Source: Asterias amurensis (Eukaryota; Echinodermata; Asteroidea; Forcipulatida; Asteriidae). Taken from it: DNA of 64,000 nt. The DNA is taken from the NCBI RefSeq assembly GCF_032118995.1, contig NC_092651.1, positions 24,288,349-24,352,348 on the forward strand. The letters run 5' to 3'. The first letter of the stretch is position 1, and the number at the start of each line of letters is the position of its first letter. Below are positions 1 through 10,347 of the stretch, one piece after another. The position numbers and the translations under genes were made by a program. The notes below the pieces were generated by a model. It was not told the DNA's origin. It saw only the letters and a list, made by a program, of their open reading frames with translations, and did not search any database.

Positions 1-170
1 GATCAGAAACTGTTCTCAATAACACCGTTACATAATCAAAAAGAGAAAACACATATCCTGTGCATATGCATGTACATATGCATAAACTCATTTGAACAAG
101 CACTCAAGAGAAGACTGATCTCATTTGTCGAATGGTATATTGAGTATAATTGGACACTCAACAGAAGTTG

Positions 171-520
171 AAGGCACTGGGCACTATTAGTAATTGTCAA
201 AGACCAGTGTTCTCACTAAGTATATCCCAAATATGCAAAAAATAACAAATCTGTGATAATTTGGACTGAATTGGTCATCGCACTTGCAAAAGAATAATGA
301 AAGAAAACTCCAAACACCCTTGATGCAGAAATTCCTGTGCTCTCATATGCCTAATAAAAGGCTTCAGGCCTGAAGTCTTTCCAAATCTAAGTGAGAAATT
401 ACCTCTTTCTCAGAAACTACCATACTTCAGAGGGTGCCGTTTCGCAACATTTTTTATACTATCAAAAACTCTCCATTGCTTACCAAAACTGAGTAATTAT
501 CAATAGTGTCCAACGCCTGT
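171..520. mobile_element. MITE family A1
   Basis: Reference description of A1: about 390 bases, ends GGCAGTGGACACTATTGG inverted, next to TTAA, and a central hairpin GATTTCGAGACCTCA / TGAGGTCTCGAAATC. This copy is diverged at both ends (GGCACTGGGCACTATTAG). Confidence 0.75.
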
Positions 521-1079
521 CAACTTAATCACTGTACGAGCCAAGAACCCCGTTGAGAGAAGTAAAGGAAGGAAATTTCAGTTTTAAATGTGGGAGGAAA
601 AACCCCAGAGGATTGTTACCAAGAAAACCTACGCAATCAGGGACTGAAACCCAATTCACTTAGTTTCCCCCAGTGGGTTTCGAATTGGGGTCCTTGAGGC
701 GGAAGGCAAGCAAAGAAACCGCTCCATCTCGACGGCCAAAGAAGAACTCGACGTGAGTGCTCAAAATTAGCGCTAGACTGCCGGCCCGAGGCCACTGATA
801 CTAGCATCTGGCCAGTAAACTCAATGACTGGACGAGTCTGGCAGCATTGTGTTATTTTAATTGAAAAGTAACTCATCACTGTGTAATATTGTTAGCAAAA
901 ATCTGATAAATAACTTTAAGTTCTGTTGAGCACTGAAGTATGCTTAACAAAATAAAACAAATGAGATAAATATTGTCATAGAGTTTGCTCAAATGTTAGA
1001 TCAGGTTTTTGGCCATGACATGAAACCCTAGTCACTGTGATTGTAGATGTACCTGTAGAAGTTTCAACTTCATTAGTCT

Positions 1080-1472
1080 TTAAGGGCAGTGGACACTATT
1101 GGTATTTGTCAAAGACTAGCCTTCACAGTTGGTTTATCTCAACATGTGCATAAAATAACAAACCTGTGAAAATTTGAGCTAAATCGGTCATCGAACTTGC
1201 AAGATAATAATAATGAAAGAAAAAAAAAACACCCTTGTCACACGAAGTTGTATGCGTTTAGATGGTTGATTTCGAGACCTCAAGTTATAAATCTGAGGTC
1301 TCAAAATCAAACTCGTGAAAAATTACTTCTTTCTCGAAAACTATGGCACTTCAGAGGGAGCCGTTTCTCACATTGTTTTATACCATCAACCTCTCCCCAT
1401 TACTCGTCACCAAGAAAGGTTTTATGCTAATAAAGATTTTGAGTAAATACCAATAGTGTCCACTGCCTTTAA
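1080..1472. mobile_element. MITE family A1, near full length
   Basis: Both ends and the central hairpin are present, and TTAA stands at each side. Confidence 0.9.
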
Positions 1473-1563
1473 GTTTTTGAGCAAAATGTGAAAATCCTGA
1501 TGTTTTTTCTGGAAAGTCGCTTAAATACCAGTACCGGTAAATCCTTGTAATTCTAAAATAATG

Positions 1564-1692
1564 TTAGCACCTCAGCAGATAATATTTTAAGGGTAGCTTT
1601 CTACCATCATTATCTTCAAACCGTGTAAGTTTAATGTAAATCGGTGGACATTGTGTTATGTGTCGTACATAAAGTACCCAAAAACCTTTTAA
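1564..1692. mobile_element. MITE family C, right half
   Basis: Reference description of C: ends AAAGGATTTGGGTACTTT, inner arms with ATCATTATCTTCAAA and GTGTAAGTTTA, and a core around TTTTCGTCTCATGA. Only the right half remains here. Confidence 0.65.
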
Positions 1693-1694
1693 CT

Positions 1695-1912
1695 GCCTCT
1701 AGCTACCGGGCAACCTCGGAAGTCTAGTTGGTAATACACTGCTCTAGAATTGCAAGGGTCGTGGGTTTGAATCCCACCCGAGTAACATGCCTGTGATATT
1801 ATTTCACAGGACTCTGGAAAGTACTGAGTATACAGTGCTAACACACATCGGTGTATGGGTAAAAACCAAAATTAATATTCATTATCCCTGATGCAAATTT
1901 AACATCTATTAA
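1695..1912 (+). mobile_element. tRNA-derived SINE type S1
   Basis: The tRNA-like head contains a B box, GTGGGTTTGAATCCCAC, then the body GCCTGTGATATTATTTCACA and GAAAGTACTGAGTATACAGT. S1 is the commonest SINE in the window. Confidence 0.8.
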
Positions 1913-2085
1913 AACCTTTTAAACTTTGTAAAAAATAATTTCATGGTGGTTTTGGTCTTGCAAAAATAATTCTGGTCCAGTGAAAAATATTGAGCTACAA
2001 ATCTGCCGGTCTTGTGGATTTTCCAATCAGTCATTTACGATTGATACGACATTTGATATAAGCTTTTAATTCCTTTTTTATGCAG

Positions 2086-2176
2086 CGTGCCCAACGATCA
2101 GCGCATCTTGGACCCCAAACACGGTCCCATCAAGAAGACGGCCGCGGTAAAGAAGCTCCCAAAACTCGACACTTGA
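2086..2176 (+). CDS. Last coding exon of an unidentified gene (partial)
   Basis: A pyrimidine-rich tract followed by TGCAG gives an acceptor ending at 2085. One base then completes a split codon, and 29 codons follow, reading VPNDQRILDPKHGPIKK and ending in KLPKLDT before TGA at 2174-2176. The stretch is basic (many Lys), has no membrane segment, and is more GC-rich than its surroundings, as expected of an exon. An AATAAA at 2403-2408 fits a short 3' UTR. I do not recognise the protein. No further exon of it was found between 1 and 2085, so the rest probably lies left of the window. A longer ATG-started reading frame overlaps it but would ignore the splice site. Confidence 0.5.
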
Positions 2177-2402
2177 GGGTCAACCCAGAGGATCACATGG
2201 CACAACCACGTGGAATTATTGCATCATCGTATCCCATGACAGAATCTAAGAAGCAACTCTCGTGCTAATTCTTCAGTTCACCGAAGTGCCTTAATCTTGT
2301 GGAAAATGTCAACGCCAGAAGCCATGCACCATTTATTCTATCACATCTCAGGGAAAATTTCTAGCTGTGGGGAGACTTTTAAGCATCCTACTTGCTTTGA
2401 CA

Positions 2403-2408
2403 AATAAA
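2403..2408 (+). terminator. Polyadenylation signal AATAAA for the exon at 2086
   Basis: AATAAA stands 227 bases after the stop codon of the preceding exon and is followed by A-rich sequence. The position is reasonable for a 3' end, but the hexamer is common in AT-rich DNA. Confidence 0.35.
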
Positions 2409-2539
2409 ATTAAAAAAATAGATTTTCTTCTAAAAGCAGTGTGAAGATTTTTCTGCTCATCGGAAAGAAGAAAAGGATTTCAAAAGTAAAAGTCATAAAG
2501 ATTACCAAATACTTCGTCACAAATTTTGAATATGTTGGA

Positions 2540-3045
2540 ACAAAACAAGCCATTTAGCAAAAGTAAATGGCTTTATTTACTACGAGTAAATGGTTTATTC
2601 TGACTAATCAGTTTTATCCTTAAACCATTTACTTTAAGTAAATTGTTTACTCTTAATTAAATGTATTATCGGTTCTCAAATGTGGCCTAGTGTTATTATT
2701 GGATTACCGTGTTACTCTTTTACTCAGTTGAAGTGCCTTTTTAGAGGTAAAGCTTTTTTGTGGTGACAAGTATAGCTTTTAGCGAGTTACTCCAGGCGAA
2801 TGGTTTACTCAACCAGGAAATGGTTTACTCAACTAGATAAATGGTTTACTCCAGATAAAGTATTCCTTATATACTGAAGTGCCTTCTTAGAAGAAAAAAC
2901 ATGTTTGATTAAGCAGTTTACACCAAGTAAACGGTTTACTCCTTGCAAATGGGTTAAGTTCTTTTTTACAGAAAATGTTTCTGAGTTGAAGTGCCTTTTT
3001 ATAAGAAAAGCCTTGTTCATTATAATTGAGCCCTTTTTAAAAAAA
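2540..3045. repeat. Degenerate repeats with TGGTTTACTC and GAAGTGCCTTTTTA words
   Basis: AAATGGTTTACTC-like words occur about ten times between 2560 and 2950, some inverted. GAAGTGCCTTTTTAGA recurs near 2730, 2877 and 2986, suggesting an underlying unit of 110 to 150 bases. Origin unknown. Confidence 0.6.
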
Positions 3046-3711
3046 AAAGGTTTTGTAAAAATATTTTTAACTGGTTTTCTATGAGTGTCACAAAAGATAA
3101 GTCAATGATGGGATAGTTTTAGAATGATTTTTCAAACTTCTGTCATGTGTGGCTCACTGTTTACCCTTGTCATAATTTATTGAAAACATTTAAGTGTATA
3201 TTTTGTAAAGTGTTAAACATAAAAGGCCTCCGTTGCTGTGCAATATCTTTAGTTATACGACTCAAAATGTTTGTCTTTAGTAGATTTACGTGAAAATTTA
3301 TCACATTTTTCTGTATATACATGTATATGAATAATTGTAAAAGTTTTTGAAATTCTCTTATATCATGCATCTCTTCTCTAGTAACTCTTGGTTGCGATAT
3401 GGGCTACTAAATTAAGAAACTGAATGCAGCCAATGTTCAGCAAACAATATCTGCGTAGCTAAAATGTACAGGACCAGCTGCAAATAGTACGCGTGAGATG
3501 GTATTTTGGTTAGCATAAATTTGTTGTGCTTATAGCTACTTTGTAGGCACTTATAAGCAGCTTCATGAAATTGGACCCTGAGAAAGGCTGGTGGTGCCAT
3601 TCCAATTCATTCCGAATTATGTATTGGTGTTTGCCATTCCAAACGGATACAGAAGCTTGTTTTGAATCTTGTAAACCTACATGCACCAACTGTCTTTAGT
3701 TTGAGGAATTC

Positions 3712-4051
3712 TTAAAGCCATTGGACACTTTCAGTAAACTGTATTGTCCATAGGTCCACACTTCGTGTATCACAACTTGTATATAAAATAACAAACCTGT
3801 GAAAATTTAGGCTCAATCCACCCTTGTTTCCGCACGTTTCGCCGTGTCATGACATGTGTTTAAAATAAATCCGTAATTCTCGTTATCGAGAATTGATAAT
3901 TGTTTTAATAGGTTCTCAAAAAGTAAAGCGTTTCATGGAATAATATTTCAAGAGAAGTCTTTCACCATTACCTTCTGTAAACCCTGTAAGTTATTTGTAA
4001 ATCTGTGAACTTTTTTTTTTTTTCTGTTTCGAAAGTGTATAATGGCTTTAA
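3712..4051. mobile_element. MITE family B
   Basis: Reference description of B: about 340-365 bases, ends AAGCCATTGGACACTTTC inverted, flanked by TTAA, with the motif CGCACGTTTCGCCGTGTCAT and a core around ATTCTCGATATCGAGAAT. This copy has lost part of the left arm. Confidence 0.85.
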
Positions 4052-4057
4052 GCAGAA

Positions 4058-4262
4058 TTCTGACTGGCACCCCCGAACAAAGACTTTGACAAAATAGGGA
4101 CACCGCCAATATAGGGCTAGATAGCTCACTTGATAGAGCGCCGGCACGTTAATCCGGAGGTCGTTGGTTCGAATCCCACTCTAGTCAATTCTTTGTTCAA
4201 CCCCAAAAATCATTTCAAAATTTACCCAGTCAGTTTCCCTTGTGGTTTATATTGAATTCTTA
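4058..4262 (+). mobile_element. tRNA-derived SINE type S3
   Basis: Head GGGCTAGATAGCTCACTTGA and GATAGAGC (A box), TTGGTTCGAATCCCA (B box), followed by TTCTTTGTTCAACCCC. Preceded by CTGGCACCCCCGAACAAAG, which the copy at 21191 shares. Confidence 0.7.
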
Positions 4263-4620
4263 AGCAGTTACTTCTAACTAAGCAAGTCATTGAACCAGAC
4301 ATAATTCAAATGTAACTTGCAAATGGCTTGTTTAGCACAAATTGTTTGGTTTGACTGTCAACAGTGACAAGAGACAAATATTCATAATAATAAAACCATA
4401 CTTATATTGCTTAAATCACTGTGAAGTCCCAACGCGCAGTCATGATTGTTAAAATTGTACAAACTGAACAGATATACCTTAACCCGGGTTTTGAATTGTT
4501 CTGATGTTTCTGCCTATTTGACAACTTCTTTTTATTGATTCCATAACTGAACAGCAGCAAATTGGAAGAGCAGGAACCATATGACTTTTAAAGTTTTTGT
4601 ACCCAAAACAAATTGCATGC

Positions 4621-5055
4621 AATGGGGGACTTTTCGAGCGCTAGGTGGCAGCAGTCACAAGCTCGGTTCATACTTCCTGCGAATGCGAATGCAAAGCCAA
4701 TTTTGACATCAGCCGTGCTATTGCTGCGAATGTTTCACAAGAGTTGAACATGAGAAAATAGAATTAGCTGTTGCAAACAACTTACCAACCAAATGGACCG
4801 AGGTTATAAATGCAAAAAATAGTTAATGGCCTGACTTTTCGACCCTAGCATGTTTCACTTATGTTTCACTTAGTTACCTGTTCATGTTTGTTGTGTTGTC
4901 ATTTAGGCTTCGAGAAAGACTCTGCTCGGGTCGAAACGTCAGGCCATTAACTATTTTTTGCAAGAGTTGAACGTCTCAACTAGTGTGAATTGTTCGTTGC
5001 GATTTTATGTCGTCAAAATTTGTATCGCATTTGTAGGAAGTATGAAGCGGGCTTT
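4621..5055. mobile_element. Family E element split by a hairpin element
   Basis: The family E ends are at 4661 (GCTCGGTTCATACTTCCTGC) and 5055 (GGAAGTATGAAGCGGGC). A tip of family I (GACTTTTCGAGCGCTAGG) precedes it at about 4621-4656. The middle is interrupted at 4750-4970 by family H. Confidence 0.65.
4750..4970. mobile_element. Family H hairpin element nested in family E
   Basis: CAAGAGTTGAAC stands at both sides (ending 4749, starting 4971), a 12-base target duplication. Inside, AATAGTTAATGGCCTGAC at about 4818 pairs with GTCAGGCCATTAACTATT at about 4948 in inverted orientation. Confidence 0.7.
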
Positions 5056-5112
5056 ACCAATGTGTGCATATTGAAAACTTTGTAACAAGGGGGATATTAA
5101 AGGGGCCATAAC

Positions 5113-5469
5113 TTAAAGGGAAGGTACACGTTTGGTAATTACTCAAAATAATTATTAGCATAAAACCTTACTTGGTAACGAGTAATGGGGAGCTGTTGAT
5201 AGTATAAAACATTGTGGGGAACAAATCCCTCTGAAGTAACGAAGTTTTTGAGAAAGAAGTAATTTCTCACTAAAATAATCTTTTATTCTTTATCTGAAAG
5301 CACACAAATTGGTCCAACAAGGGTGTTTTTTTCTTTCATTGTTATCTCGCAACTTCTATGACCAATTGAGCCCAAATTTTCACAGGCTTGTTATTTTATG
5401 GTTATGATGGGATACACCTAGTGAGAAGACTGGTCTTTGACAGTTACCAACTGTGTACCTTCCCTTTAA
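5113..5469. mobile_element. MITE family A2
   Basis: Reference description of A2: same arms as A1, but ends GGGAAGGTACACGTTTGG inverted and a different core around AATAAAAGACTTCTAG. This copy is full length, flanked by TTAA. Confidence 0.9.
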
Positions 5470-5723
5470 CGGCTGCTTTGTTGGTGGTACTAGAGTGAAG
5501 AGCAGTCAAATGTCAGATAGCAACATGGCTCCGAGTACAGCCAAATTCACTTACAACTTTGATTCTATTGTAATTTGACTTTAGTAATAAATCTCTAAAA
5601 TAACATTTAAATACATTTTTGTTGTTTGCAATTATTTGTTCAAAGCTGCTAGATTAAAGTTGATGGTCAGAATACTTCAGAGTATTACAGGATTGGAACG
5701 AGAGTCCGAGGACTCAACACTTA

Positions 5724-6106
5724 TAGACAGTGGACACTATTGGTAATTGTCAAAGACCAGTCTTCTCACTTGGTGTATATCAGCATGTGCATAAAATAAC
5801 AAACCTTTGAAAATTTGAGCTTGATTGGGCGTCGGAGTTGCGAGATAACTATGAGAGAAAAAACACCCTTGTCACACGAAGTTGTGTGCTTTTAGATGCT
5901 TGATTTCGAGACCTCAAATTCTAAACTTGAGGTCTCGAAATCAAATTCATGGAAAATTACTTCTTTCTCGAAAACTGCGTCACTTCAGAGGGAGCCATTT
6001 CTCACAATGTTTTAAACCATCAACCTCTCCCCATTACTCGTTACCAAGTGAGGTTTTATGCTGATAATTATTTTGAATAATTACCAATAGTGTCCACTGC
6101 CTTTAA
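5724..6106. mobile_element. MITE family A1, near full length
   Basis: Ends ACAGTGGACACTATTGG and its complement; core hairpin intact (GAGACCTCAAATT / TTGAGGTCTCG). Confidence 0.9.
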
Positions 6107-6545
6107 CAGGGCAAATGATTGTAGCTTGATCATAACTGACTATTTGATTACTAGGTTCTGACAATATTAATTTTATTCCACTTTCAATGATTTGGGCTAA
6201 GCACGGAATGTCTTTGCTGAGCAGACTCAGGTGACCAGCTAAAGTTCAACTGCATGTGTTTTTTATTCATTCCCTTATATTATGCTTAGCTGATAATCCT
6301 TGTAGGCATTATTTTCTGCTCAGATGCATGATGACATAGACTATGTGAGTCTGAAATGATCATGGGGGCCCACGTACTTCCACATTGCTTTAAATTGTGA
6401 AAGAAACAAATCATTTACTTTACTGGACCCTAATGATGCATAAGACTTTGTTCATGGTCTGTTGGGTCGAGTTCACTTGGCGTCTTGTAGCGGAGCTGTG
6501 TCGTGCATCAGACTCCAAGTTCCAATGGTCGAATCTTATGGGTTT

Positions 6546-6660
6546 CCCGGACATGTCCTTGAGCAAGGCACTTAACCAAAGTTGCTTCTCTTCACCCAGG
6601 TGTATAAATGGGAACTTGCAGAGGCAGAGATCAGATAGTATCGTATTGGATACCATGAAG
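6546..6660 (+). mobile_element. SINE S2 body fragment
   Basis: GTCCTTGAGCAAGGCACTTA and TTCTCTTCACCCAGGTGTAT match the S2 body at 55220. Confidence 0.6.
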
Positions 6661-6661
6661 T

Positions 6662-6785
6662 GTAAAGGAAGGGTATACCTTTGGGAATTACTCACAAAAT
6701 GAATTACCCCAAAACGAGCACTGCAGCTGTTGATAATTTATAACATTTTGAGAAACGATTCCCTTCCTTCTAAGAAATGTGGTTT
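6662..6785. mobile_element. MITE family A2, truncated
   Basis: Only the left arm remains, ending in the TTTGAGAAACG region; it abuts a LINE fragment. Confidence 0.6.
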
Positions 6786-7130
6786 CAAATAATAATAATA
6801 ATTAAGACTTGTAAAGCACCATCTATCTAAGACATTTTATATTCCGAGGTGCATAACCCCCCCCCCCAAAAAAAAAAAAAAAAATAACAAAAAAAAACAA
6901 GAAATAAGAGCGAGCACATTGAATAAAACAGATTTACATAAACGTGTTGGCAAAAAAAGTTGTAAAAAATAACGGACAGAAAGTCAATCATAAGAAATAA
7001 TGAATAGGTGAGTTTTCAGCAATGTTCAGAAAATGTCCCCTAGAGACTTTGTAGCTCAGATATTTAAAGGAAGAGAGTTCTAGAGTGGGTGCAGATACAG
7101 AAAATGCATGATCGCCGTTTGAAGTGGTCG
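6786..7130 (-). mobile_element. LINE 3' fragment, minus strand
   Basis: On the minus strand it reads DHAFSVSAPTLE followed by a decayed C-terminal reverse transcriptase end; the TTA tail appears as AATAATAATAATAATT at 6788. Confidence 0.6.
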
Positions 7131-7139
7131 TTATAGCAG

Positions 7140-9430
7140 GCCTGATACATTACGAAGGCGATAAAGGCGATTGCCTCCATGCCTCTGGTCATTGCCTTGG
7201 TGCCCAATTTCTCACAGTGTGCCCTTTACCAAGGAGAATATGACTTGGTGCCCTTGCCCTTTCAAAAACGAAGCATACAAGGCAGAGAGCCAGCATGACA
7301 GTTGTAAAAATTGAAAGCGAATAATGTCCACGCAGGAAGAATAATCCCTTATAGTACATGTAATACACATTTTAAGAAGTGTTTCTCTTTATACTATTGA
7401 AATCTGTTGTAGGTTAATTACCAACAGTTTTAATTGCCATTTATTTTAATAGTGATTACCAAACTTACACCCTCACAATGTGAACAAAGAAAACAGGATA
7501 ATGGACTAAAACTAAAAGATCAAAACCAATACACAAACTGTAATCAATCCATTCTCTTTTATTTACAAACTTTAACTAAATTGCATTCACTCAACGTCCA
7601 CTCAAATGACAAAAGAATTTGGGGTTAATTGACAGCATAAAATGGTTTAAACTTGATACATTTTGTTACAGATTATTTTACAAAATCATGTTTCATTAGA
7701 AGAGTTCCTTAGATTGAAACAAGGTTATGTTTCTTGTAACATTGTTGTATTTTAAACTCGAAATACCAATAGCAGCCACAAGTATCTGAAAGATTTGACC
7801 TACTTCCAGTCACCCAGAGAGGTAAAAAAAACGTCATGTCCATAAATAAATTTTTCAAATTCTTCAATTTCTTAAAACAAAATTTGATGTTCTTTTTTGA
7901 TAAAACCTAGAGAGAAAAAAACCCACCAAAACGAACAAAAATATATCAGCGATGTGTGGGCATAGTGTGATAAATACAGAACTTGCAGGAATTAGTGGTC
8001 TCTAAAGGGTTTATAATATAACTAGGCATGATGTTTAGCCCTGGGGAAGAGGTTGGAACAATTACAATTAATGACCTACATGTACATGGTAGAGACTTGT
8101 TTCAAACTTTGCAGGCCGTTTAAGAACAACTTTGATGATTTTTCTGAGGGCAGAAATATCAGTAACCAGTAGGAAGAATCTCATGCCTATTATATCTACA
8201 AAGCAAACACTTGTTTGCAAATTAAATTTAAAACACATGCAAAGAATGAACTTTGGGAAGTCGATCTATAAAAAAAAAACACTAAAAAAAAAAAATGCCT
8301 AAAAGTAAGTTGATTGTTCATCAACACGAAACAGCCGTTTTATTTAAAGTGTGAATTGTCTGTGCGTCACCAAGTAGGAGTGAATGACACCAATTTAAAA
8401 CTGTGACCAATTTACGAGTTGGAATCTTGGAGTGGACTTAATTTAATAAACTCTGTGACATCTCCACCCAGGGTGGATTGCATTATCCAGAGAGAAAATC
8501 TCGTCTTGCAAAAGGTTGTTTTGGGTTGCAGTTAATGTCCCCCCGTACTCCCTTGGATTTGTTTTTTCTATCAAAGACTCTTAAGGTGTCAACCCACTGT
8601 CACTTTGCACTCTAAAAGTCTTCTATGCTGTTTACTCTTTCTGTTTTTGTCTTGGGTAGCCAAATAGTCATCCGAACTAGACTGTCTTTCTGATTTGTTT
8701 TTCAGAGTTTTTTATTCGAACTCAAGGCACCTGTGAAAAACATCTTGTAAGATGAAACAGTCCGGATGTTATTTTTACTCTTACTACACCACTTAAAAAC
8801 ACTCAATATTTGTGCCGTGTCTTTGTTATCAATCTTAATTGTATACTAAAAGCAAAATAAGTGCTATTAATACTATTGCTGTTTTGTGCTGAGGTCTTGC
8901 AACAAATCTATCCATCAAAATCAATCTACCTAGCTGATTAATCAATACCAAATCTTTTGGACAACTTGGGCAAGCATGGTTTGAGGTGGTATTTATAGGA
9001 TAGTGGTTGTTAGTGATGCTTTATCATGCAAAAATCTCCCCGCCACCACCATGTTGGTCATGTTCCCTGTGCAATCAATATTCTTATGAATGACAGATAA
9101 TGGGGCCAGACTATTTTCCCTTCCAGCCTCAGTTTGGTTGTACTGATTTGATTGGCAGAACAACAAGATGGCTGCTCCTAAGAATCCTCCCACATTAGGC
9201 CCTAATGGTCTCATTTCTTTTATTCGCGGTCTAATAATAACAGACCTTATGAATTGACGCCATCCAGCCGCCATCTTAGAGATAAAACGATGATGAAACA
9301 ATCAAAATGCACAGATTTGTATGCGCTGCGCACATGTTTGGCCAATGAACGGACGCTTTTTGACCTCTAGGTGAGGGCACTCTGATATGACATCATGTGC
9401 ATAAGGTCTGTAACCAAATATAAGGCAGCC
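7140..9430. other. No gene recognised
   Basis: AT-rich spacer. 7140-7300 resembles a repeat with GCCTTGGTGCCC words. Open frames (for example 8993-9301 minus) have no domain signature. Nothing else was recognised. Confidence 0.5.
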
Positions 9431-9634
9431 AGGCCGTGTCTGAATTAGCGGCTACGGCTACAGCTTAGTCATCAAGCACTGAAGTATAGGACATCCATAG
9501 CAACACCCATAGCAACAGCCATAGCTGTATCTGCCAATTCAGATATCCATCTCAGTGCATAAGTTTTTGTTTTAATGCTGTCAAGCTAAAGCCAAAGCCG
9601 TAGCCAAAGATGCTTGATTCAACACGGTTTTAGA
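9431..9634. mobile_element. Family J inverted-repeat element
   Basis: CTGAATTAGCGGCTACGGCT at the left and GCCAAAGCCGTAGCC at the right, with CATAGCAACACCCATAGCAAC inside as short tandem words. Confidence 0.6.
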
Positions 9635-10347
9635 CTGAAGTTTATGCCCAGAGACCCCTTGTATATGTACATGTAACATCAGAAGTTTGTACAGCGCCCT
9701 CGCCAGTGTGGATAGCAGCAGACGCCTTGGCTGACCCAAACCACATGATACCATAATTCAAACATCGCCTACAATAAATCTAAGTTGTGTAATTTTAGAT
9801 GTCAGCATCCCAGTATGATTCTTTGCAGGGTACATACAAGGTACTATATTATGTCCAGTGGGATCTTTAAATGCAATTTTACTCCCAAAATGGCAGACCA
9901 AAGACAGACTGCTGCTGTGTGTTACATCAATGAAAGGGTCAATTACATGTATACACAGGGTGTTAGCCAGAGGTACGCTAGAATGTCCCTAGTGTCTACA
10001 GGCTTATATTACATTTAAAGAAAGCAAGTTTGACATTTGGAGACGTGGCTTCATTGTCTGTCCTCAGACATGGTGGCGCATGCAAGGGGGTCACCAACAA
10101 AAGTTACAGGTAGATTTTCACAATATGGATGTAGGCCTATCAGTCTGAACTCGGTGACCAGGTGACCAAGTTGAAATTGGTGACTAGGTGAAATTGAACA
10201 ACATCCAGGCTGGGTTAACTTCCACAAAGCAAACGGAGACAGTCACTTGATGTGCTGATATTAAATAAACCCCAAACTCTATTAGTGAAGCCATACATTT
10301 GAAGGGAACCCCTTCGGAGGGGGAGGGGGAGGGGGGGGGGGCTGCAT

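Noticed and set aside
4110-4190. tRNA gene-like sequence; similar ones at 1720, 49500 and 55118
   Set aside because: They are heads of SINEs, followed by SINE bodies, repeated, and imperfect in the anticodon or acceptor stems.
6397-6702. Overlapping 101- and 91-residue frames on opposite strands
   Set aside because: They cover a SINE S2 fragment and part of a MITE.
8993-9301. 102-residue open frame, minus strand
   Set aside because: No domain, no splice-consistent neighbours and no exon-like composition.
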